A DNA stretch of 64,000 nt, taken from Limnoperna fortunei (lineage: Eukaryota > Mollusca > Bivalvia > Mytilida > Modiolidae). The first letter of the stretch is position 1. Each line of letters starts with the position of its first letter. The stretch covers positions 8,891,223-8,955,222 of the forward strand of contig OX104122.1 of the NCBI GenBank assembly GCA_944474755.1, given 5' to 3'. The notes under the pieces are model-generated. The model made no database searches. It worked only from the letters and a program-made list of their open reading frames with translations, and was not told the DNA's origin. Below are positions 60,701-64,000 of this stretch, piece after piece. The translations under genes were made by a program, and so were the position numbers.

Positions 60701-61387
60701 AAGAATTACCAATTTTCCTACAGTAGGTCAAGGGTTTTCTCTGTGAACTCTGGCTTACGCACCAAATAAAAACTTGATGCCAACAAACAGCAATATTTAA
60801 AAAGGTTTGCATGTTGAACTGATGAATATGATAACATAAATGAAAACAGTTTTGTTTCTGGAGTAGAAGTTGAATTTCTATTTACAGGTTTGTTTGCACT
60901 TAAATTTTGTTGTTCCAGATATATAGCTACCACATAGAGCTAATAAAATTAAACATAGTAATTATTTTACTTTCGTATACAAGCATAACCAATAATGTGT
61001 GGACCGAACGTTTAGACAGAAAGTACGATATACAAGATATACTGTTGTAATTCAAAGTGCTATATATATACTTCGAAGTATGATATTTCTTTTACATCAA
61101 GATTACAAATCTTGACGACAAGTCAGAAACTGTGTAAAGCTTGCATTACACCTTTCTAACATTTCATTTAGCAAACCTAGAAACACAATGAAGTCGGTGA
61201 GGTATTCTTCACAGTATTGAACAATGCAGCATTGATAAGAAATAATAACTCAAACAGTATGACATAATTCCTATTATAATTAATGATATCATCATTTGAA
61301 TTGTTTAGGTTGTGAGGAAAAGAGCAAGAAAACCAACCACAGAACCAATTGTCAAAGGAAAAGTAAGAGCTGAGCATATAAGCTTTG
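30739..61387 (+). CDS. Ankyrin-Roc-COR-Death protein gene (13 exons seen, 3' end outside window)
   Basis: Joined exons: 30739-30762, 31173-31259, 31862-31963, 32409-32507, 44781-44834, 48650-48674, 49983-50240, 52694-53479, 56140-56246, 56906-58132, 58443-58473, 60158-60429, 61309-61387. All introns are GT-AG and all phases agree, giving ~1,050 residues with no stop. Order of domains: ankyrin repeats (~9-122), Roc GTPase with G1 GEQGTGKST (167-175), G3 WDFGGQ (426-431) and G4 THKD (507-510), COR (~515-923), death-fold domain (~935-1040). This is a ROCO-family protein resembling DAPK1 in order but without a kinase in the visible part. In the family the Roc-COR unit is a GTP-dependent switch and death domains recruit partners, so a cytosolic signalling role in cell death or immunity is an inference. 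Two micro-exons (6 and 11) are supported only by splice sites and phase. Confidence 0.85.
31173..31259 (+). CDS. ROCO gene exon 2 (ankyrin repeat 1)
   Basis: 29 codons starting RLWRAARYGD and ending GANVNYKDG, the classic LhxAAxxGxxxxVxxLLxxGAxVNxxD ankyrin pattern. The acceptor is TTTCAG at 31167-31172 and the donor GTGAGT at 31260. Phase 0 on both sides. Confidence 0.85.
31441..31705. repeat. 40-bp minisatellite in intron 2, ~6.6 perfect copies
   Basis: Identical 40-bp units (CACGAGTGTGACGATTTATT then TAACTCATGGCTGACATCAC), with no substitutions visible until the last partial unit. Upstream flanks (31300-31440) contain diverged single pieces. Confidence 0.97.
31862..31963 (+). CDS. ROCO gene exon 3 (ankyrin repeat 2)
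   Basis: 34 codons, LGRSPLFMASWNGHTETVSR to INVKDNL, a complete ankyrin repeat. Acceptor TTGTAG, donor GTATGT, phases 0/0. Exon and both flanking intron pieces are nearly identical to exon 4 and its flanks, so one arose from the other recently. Confidence 0.9.
32226..32310. repeat. (ATTC)n microsatellite in intron 3
   Basis: A run of CATT tetranucleotides interrupted once near 32280. Confidence 0.95.
32409..32507 (+). CDS. ROCO gene exon 4 (ankyrin repeat 3)
   Basis: 33 codons, YGQSPLFMASLEGHTETVSR to ADNDGKNK, near-duplicate of exon 3. Phases 0/0, donor GTATGT. The C-terminal loop differs from exon 3 (NDGKNK against INVKDNL), so the duplicates diverge mainly in the inter-repeat finger. Confidence 0.9.
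33230..34320. repeat. 133-bp tandem repeat, about 8 copies
   Basis: The phrase CCATTGGGATCCCCACCCTA recurs at about 33411, 33544, 33677, 33808, 33942, 34075 and 34208 (spacing 131-134 bp). Units also hold GTACCATGGGAGGGTTGGAG and GCCCCNCCCCCTTAAATGA-type segments. Two unit subtypes appear to alternate (TTTGGTACCATAGGGAGGTC against TTAGTACCATGGGAGGGTTG). Confidence 0.9.
35250..35933 (+). mobile_element. Hairpin-class element D with ~160-bp tandem core
   Basis: 5' end TGATACCCTCGC and 3' end GCGGGTATCAT are imperfect inverted repeats. After a TCCGTCC-rich leader, a GTTTCCAGATGATAACTTGA-type unit repeats at 35321, 35480 and 35641. Related in plan, and partly in sequence, to the element at 45303. 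Confidence 0.7.
36385..38592 (+). mobile_element. Hairpin-class element B with 165-bp higher-order array
   Basis: Begins with a hairpin (36385-36415): AGCTCAC and GTGAGCT enclose GGACC-GAA-GGTCC. A CGTCCGTCGTCC microsatellite leader follows, then ~9-10 units of 165 bp. The 3' end repeats the stem inverted (CCAGGTGAGC, 38557-38566), then a GGCTCCTGGGAGCC hairpin and TCTAGTTT. No coding capacity. This matches the plan of pearl elements of bivalves and HINE-type non-autonomous Helentrons. Confidence 0.85.
36890..38090 (+). repeat. 165-bp satellite-like array with A/B dimers of 330 bp
   Basis: TGAAATTGTCAGATGACTCC-type landmarks lie at 36916, 37081, 37246, 37411 and 37741, i.e. steps of exactly 165 bp. 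Alternate monomers differ consistently (TTCACTTGATTGGTC against TTCACTGTATTAGTC; TATGAGTTATTG against TAGGAGTTATTG), and the 330-bp dimers are nearly identical. Confidence 0.95.
38593..40172 (+). mobile_element. Element C: ~166-bp array with its own 3' terminus
   Basis: About nine ~166-bp units with CAGGACTTAGTTTAACATAG (38791, 38958, 39123, 39290, 39455 and on), ending in TCAGGTGAGCGATACAGGCT and an AGGCTCTTAAGAGCCT hairpin. No 5' hairpin is present: the array abuts the 3' end of element B directly. Open frames at 38984-39304 and 39316-39636 are 332-bp-spaced artefacts of the array. Confidence 0.75.
42019..42226 (+). pseudogene. Degenerate THAP-like zinc-binding domain
   Basis: From ATG 42019: MVLRCECGTCNSDERYPD, then FIPFPKIKRDLEKCL, then CGSPNDQLN and INKHK. 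This follows the C2CH THAP pattern seen in molluscan THAP proteins (Cys pair, a hydrophobic-PFPK segment, and the position of the AVPTIF-type tail). The usual tryptophan after KCLR and the final Cys-x2-His are missing, and a stop follows, so the domain is probably not functional. THAP domains are DNA-binding modules of several DNA transposases. Confidence 0.6.
43150..43304 (-). other. Short open frame inside the hAT-like element
   Basis: Minus-strand frame starting at the ATG pair 43299-43304 (MMNRSGRKRASVTS...) and ending near 43158; about 50 basic, Ser/Thr/Asn-rich residues. Divergent from the THAP remnant. It may be a first exon or chance; no family is recognised. Confidence 0.25.
44065..44121. 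repeat. 57-nt near-perfect hairpin
   Basis: 28-nt arms (GACTTTTTTCAGGAATTTTA then CCTTAAAG, and the inverse) with one mismatch around a single T. Lies within the hAT-like element. Confidence 0.9.
44781..44834 (+). CDS. ROCO gene exon 5 (terminal ankyrin half-repeat)
   Basis: 18 codons, GRRPYDIAQKDDIKKLLK, the 'G-pP-D-A-xx-xx-i-x-LL' capping half-repeat of an ankyrin array. A good acceptor (CTCCTTTTTTACAG) with CCTTAAC as a possible branch point. Phase 0/0. Confidence 0.8.
45004..45200 (+). mobile_element. Truncated hairpin-class element F
   Basis: TATGCCCT (45004-45011) and AGGGCATA (45028-45035) form a 5' hairpin followed by a GTCCATCC-rich leader, the same plan as the neighbouring element E. 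No tandem core or 3' copy is seen. Confidence 0.6.
45303..46236 (+). mobile_element. Hairpin-class element E with 161-bp tandem core
   Basis: 5' hairpin ATACCCCC...GGGGGTAT (45303-45331), a CCGTCCGTCC leader, five units of ~161 bp (TTTACATCCGATTTGAATGA at 45421, 45582 and on), then the stem repeated inverted at the 3' end (GGGGGTATCAGCGATCGC, from 46200) and a CTAGA...TCTAG hairpin (46217-46235). Non-coding. Confidence 0.85.
46237..47121. other. Intron 5 stretch without recognised features
   Basis: AT-rich; no exon, repeat or element boundary recognised. Confidence 0.4.
47122..48520 (+). mobile_element. Hairpin-class element G with 146-bp tandem core
   Basis: 5' hairpin (47122-47158): TGTCTCGCC and GGCGAGACA enclose GCGAC-GAAA-GTCGC. 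About eight 146-bp units follow, with GTGTCACCTGACCTTGACCT at 47429, 47575, 47721 and on. The stem recurs inverted near the 3' end as GCAGGCGAGACG (48489-48500). No coding capacity. Confidence 0.85.
48650..48674 (+). CDS. ROCO gene exon 6 (micro-exon)
   Basis: 25 nt, DAEDHIRA plus one base of a split Gly codon. Supported by TTATTTTACAG before it, GTATGT after it, and because it brings exon 5 (phase 0) into phase with exon 7 (phase 1). No domain. Confidence 0.55.
48675..49980. repeat. Intron 6 with short tandem repeats
   Basis: Three diverged ~66-bp units at 48740-48895 (GATTACCTGAATATCTGGTA type), a ~47-bp duplication at 49095-49190 (ATAATGTCTTGTARTAAGGA), and four near-identical 66-bp units at 49684-49948 (CACAACCTCAAATATCAGTA type) that end 35 bp before exon 7. 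Confidence 0.85.
49983..50240 (+). CDS. ROCO gene exon 7 (Roc G1/P-loop)
   Basis: Encodes LPIEFFHLDKQSASVF, an amphipathic lead-in, then ELRSMLQGEQGTGKSTIA: a Walker A/P-loop GxxxxGKS. It continues through RMSTDGIDLYTGLSFF, the 'STDGI' switch-region strand typical of Roc domains in animal ankyrin/LRR-Roc proteins, to EWIGGKQ. Phase 1 at both ends, donor GTATAG. Confidence 0.85.
50945..52575. repeat. 48-50-bp minisatellite in intron 7, ~33 copies
   Basis: Units of GAGACAGAAGAGACGATGAC then ATGTGGTTTGTCTTTAGCAT and CATTTGTCG, with length variants of 48, 49 and 50 bp marked by TTATGTAAG, TTTGTCGG and TTTTATAGG. Several open frames here are artefacts of the array. The last copies (52300-52570) are degenerate. 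Confidence 0.95.
52694..53479 (+). CDS. ROCO gene exon 8 (Roc insert and G3 motif)
   Basis: 262 codon-equivalents, phase 1 at both ends. Most of it (residues ~218-415) is Lys/Glu/Ser/Thr/Gln-rich and probably disordered. The end carries IVPVTIWDFGGQDVFYSTHQ, the Roc G3/switch II DxGGQ motif, then FLTYRAVYMLILD, the following strand, and SRTLNEPC. The acceptor is TATCTTCAG and the donor GTAAGA. An internal ATG at 52702 is not needed as a start because the frame extends to the acceptor. Confidence 0.9.
53480..56139. other. Intron 8 with a degraded hairpin-class element
   Basis: 53931-54500 starts TAGCTTACCTGACCCAAA and has two ~330-bp-spaced CCAAGATGGCTACCACCATG-like segments, a decayed relative of the element at 58488. 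54866-55005 has two ~75-bp copies around TTACCTTTCATGAATGAGAA. The 38-bp array is listed separately. No exon recognised. Confidence 0.6.
55485..55925. repeat. 38-bp minisatellite in intron 8, ~11-12 copies
   Basis: Units TATCTCCCTTTAACATCTGT then AAGTAGACTTGGAACTAT. Each unit contains CTGTAAGTAG, close to a consensus 5' splice site. Confidence 0.95.
56140..56246 (+). CDS. ROCO gene exon 9 (Roc G4 motif)
   Basis: DYVRFWINTIITYCKG then KIMVILTHKDKLKE. The hydrophobic strand followed by THKD is the G4 guanine-specificity motif (N/T-K-x-D form, here H-K-D as in many Roc domains). Acceptor TTTCAG, donor GTATGT, phase 1 to 0. Confidence 0.9.
56906..58132 (+). CDS. ROCO gene exon 10 (COR domain)
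   Basis: 409 codons with no stop, the largest exon. The N-terminal part completes Roc and enters COR: LPKCFLPLELEIQYL, ELKVFLKFQHSMGKILYF, then IIISPTFLIDAFKSII (the 'f-h-G-ilyf...P-wLidafk' pattern of COR), then FYNSMWYLLGVMTHLDI and FYYVASMV. The C-terminal ~200 residues alternate strands and helices, ending KHGKDLVLSWFREK. COR mediates dimerisation in ROCO proteins. Acceptor TTTTTCAG, donor GTAATA, phases 0/0. Confidence 0.9.
58443..58473 (+). CDS. ROCO gene exon 11 (micro-exon)
   Basis: 31 nt, GKEKCEYVCP plus one base of a split Val codon. Acceptor CTTTTCAG, donor GTATGT; it converts phase 0 (exon 10) to phase 1 (exon 12). The hairpin element at 58488 starts 14 bp after the exon. Confidence 0.6.
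58488..59776 (+). mobile_element. Hairpin-class element H in intron 11
   Basis: 5' hairpin AGCTCA...GACCC-AAA-GGGTC...GTGAGCT (58488-58519). Three to four ~310-bp units carry AAGATGGCTGCCATCGCAGG-like segments (58668, 58974, 59292 and 59517). The 3' end is TCAGGTGGGTGATACAGGCG and CCTCTAG. Same family as element C, more diverged. Confidence 0.8.
60158..60429 (+). CDS. ROCO gene exon 12 (death-fold domain)
   Basis: 91 codon-equivalents. HLRRLALVYNTTEVIELVMA, then LGLEHQILNDL, FRALEKCF, TFEDFKAVADSEHIQNPHTI: six-helix death-superfamily pattern (LA..g..w..la..LGl...i..i, ..al.kw, tf.dl..al...nph.ic.v). Acceptor TTGTTACAG, donor GTACTA. Death-domain identity is a pattern call, not a computed match. 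Confidence 0.75.
61309..61387 (+). CDS. ROCO gene exon 13 (end of death domain, basic tail)
   Basis: VVRKRARKPTTEPIVKGK then VRAEHISF, in phase with exon 12 (0) and ending phase 1 at GTAAGT (61388). The start completes the last death-domain helix; the rest is a basic linker. The next exon must lie beyond the minisatellite that fills the rest of the window. Confidence 0.7.
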
Positions 61388-61539
61388 GTAAGTCACAATT
61401 ATATTAACAGAATCATTTAAATACGGCTGGCATTTCTTTATGTTATAGATCACATTTTGACATTATAGATCTATCTCTGACCTTAAAAATCCCTCTCTGA
61501 AATAATAGATTTCTCAGCGACATGATAGATAACTTTACA

Positions 61540-64000
61540 ACAATAGATCACTCCATGACATAATAGATCACTCCATGACATAATAGATCACTCCATGACA
61601 GAATGGGTCACTCCATGACATAATGGATCACTCCATGACATGATGGATCACTCCATGACATGATAGATCACTCCATGACATAATAGATCACTCCATGACA
61701 TGATAGATCACTCCATGACATAATGGATCACTCCATGACAGAATGGGTCACTCCATGACATAATGGATCACTCCATGACATGATGGATCACTCCATGACA
61801 TGATAGATCACTCCATGACATAATGGATCACTCCATGACATAATAGATCACTCCATGACATAATAGATCACTCCATGACAGAATGGGTCACTCCATGACA
61901 TAATGGATCACTCCATGACATAATGGATCACTCCATGACATAATAGATCACTCCATGACATGATAGATCACTCCATGACATAATAGATCACTCCATGACA
62001 TAATAGATCACTCCATGACATAATAGATCACTCCATGACATAATAGATCACTCCATGACATGATGGATCACTCCATGACATAATAGATCACTCCATGACA
62101 TAATAGATCACTCCATGACATAATAGATCACTCCATGACAGAATGGGTCACTCCATGACATAATGGATCACTCCATGACATGATGGATCACTCCATGACA
62201 TAATAGATCACTCCATGACATAATAGATCATTCCATGACATAATGGATCACTCCATGACATAATAGATCACTCCATGACATGATAGATCACTCCATGACA
62301 GAATGGATCACTCCATGATATAATAGATCTCTCCATGACAGAATGGATCACGCCATGACATAATAGATCACTCCATGACAGAATGGATCACTGATCATCA
62401 CTCCATGTAATGGTTGATCACTCTATGACGTAATAGATCACTCCATGACATAATGGATCACTCTATGACATAATAGATCACTCTATGTTATTATAGATCA
62501 CTCAATGGCATAATAGATCACTCAATGGCATAATAGATCACTCCATGACATAATAGATCATTCCATGTTATGATAGATCACTCATTGGCATAATAGATCA
62601 ATCCATCACATAATAGATCAATCCATGACATAATAGATCACTCATTGGCATAATAGATCAATCCATGACATAATAGATCAATCCATGACATAATAGATCA
62701 CTCCATGACGGAATGGATCACTCCATGACATGAAAGATCACTCCATGACAGACTGGATCATTCCATGACATAGATCACTCCATGACAGAATGGGCCACTC
62801 CATGACATAATGGATCTCTCTATGACATGATGGATCACTCCATGACATGATAGATCACTCCATGACATAATAGATCACTCCATGACATGATAGATCACTC
62901 CATGACAGAATGGATCACTCCATGACAGAATGGATCACTCCATGATATAATAGATCACTCCATGACAGAATGGATCACTCCATGACATGATAGATCACGC
63001 CATGACATAATAGATCACTCCATGACAGAATGGATCACTGATCATCACTCCATGTAATGGTTGATCACTCTATGACGTAATAGATCACTCCATGACATAA
63101 TGGATCACTCTATGACATAATAGATCACTCTATGACAGAATACATCACTCCATGACATGAGAAATCACTCTATGGAATGGTAGATCACTCTATGACATAA
63201 AACATCACTCCATGGCATGACTGGATCACTCCATGACATCATAGATCACTCCATAACATAATAGATCACCCCTTGACAGAATGGATCACTCCATGCAATG
63301 GTAGACCACTCTATGACAAATAGGTCACTCAATGACATAACACATCACTCCATGGCATAACTTTATCACTCAATGACATAATAGATCACTCCATGACATG
63401 AGAGATCATTCCATGCAATAGTAGATCACTCTTTGACAGAATGGATCACTCCATGACATGTTTATTACTGCTTGACATAATAGATCACTCCATGACACGA
63501 TAGATCACTCCATGACATTAAAGATCACTGCATGACATAAAATATCACTACATGACATAAAGGTAATTCTATGACATAATAGATCACTCCATGACATGAT
63601 AGATCACTTCATGACATAAGAGATCACTCCATGACATGCTAGATTACTCCATGACATAATAGATCACCCCATGACAGAATGGATCACTCCATGACATAAA
63701 AGATCACTCCATGACATAATTGATCACTCCATGACATGATAGATCACTTCATGACATAAGAGATCACTCCATGACATGCTAGATTACTCCATGACATAAA
63801 AGATCACTCCATGACATAATTGATCACTCCATGACATGATAGATCACTCTATGACTTAAAATATCACTCCATTACATAAGAGATCACACCATGCCATGAT
63901 AGATCACTACATGACAGAATGGATCACTCCATGACATAATAGATTACTCCATGACATGATAGATCACTCCATGACATAAGAGATCACTCCATGACATGCT
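61540..64000. repeat. 20-bp minisatellite, ~120 copies, reaching the window end
   Basis: Units GATCACTCCATGACATAATA with variants ATGG, GATAG and CAGAATGG. From 61450 to 61540 the units are degenerate, showing the array edge. Larger blocks recur: a rare variant block with ATCACTGATCATCACTCC occurs at 62385 and 63032, and a 140-bp block repeats at 63601 and 63741. It lies in intron 13 of the ROCO gene. Confidence 0.97.

Overview
The window is AT-rich animal DNA and looks like a bivalve (or closely related molluscan) genome. The evidence is the GT-AG introns, a decayed non-LTR retrotransposon with a 2A-like motif, tRNA-derived and V-SINE-like fragments, and many hairpin-led elements carrying 146-165 bp tandem arrays (the 'pearl'/HINE type known from bivalves). 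Most open frames in the window are noise. No prokaryotic features, CRISPR arrays or rRNA genes are seen.

1-30.6 kb holds no convincing host gene. It is a mosaic of minisatellites (47 bp at 1.55-2.61 kb, 30 bp at 5.75-6.15 kb, 56 bp at 26.3-27.5 kb), a minus-oriented hairpin element (6.2-7.5 kb), a broken CR1/Jockey-type LINE with ORF1 and ORF2 (8.6-15.65 kb), a TIR element of TTCGAA-type repeats lying inside that LINE (12.04-13.19 kb), a long-TIR element with CRE/AP-1-like motifs (16.15-17.19 kb), a second LINE scrap (17.4-17.8 kb), and an inverted pair of ~0.85 kb CAGGG-type elements (22.26-23.10 and 29.06-29.92 kb).

30.74-61.39 kb and beyond is one plus-strand host gene that I reconstruct from 13 exons with consistent phases: ankyrin repeats, a Roc GTPase with G1, G3 and G4 motifs, a COR domain and a death-fold domain. 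The part seen is about 1,050 residues and the 3' end lies outside the window. This is a DAPK/LRRK-like ROCO architecture without a kinase in the visible part, plausible for a signalling or innate-immune/cell-death adaptor. Its introns are swollen by transposons and minisatellites. Intron 4 (12.3 kb) contains several hairpin elements and a 3.47 kb hAT-like element carrying a degenerate THAP domain. Introns 2, 6, 7, 8 and 13 contain minisatellites of 40, 66, ~49, 38 and 20 bp.

The most interesting observations are: the ROCO gene with a ~200-residue charged insert splitting its GTPase; a recent duplication of an ankyrin exon; several sequence-unrelated elements that share one architectural rule (a 5' hairpin whose arm recurs inverted at the 3' end, with a 146-165 bp array between); and four TIR families that all show 6-bp target duplications.
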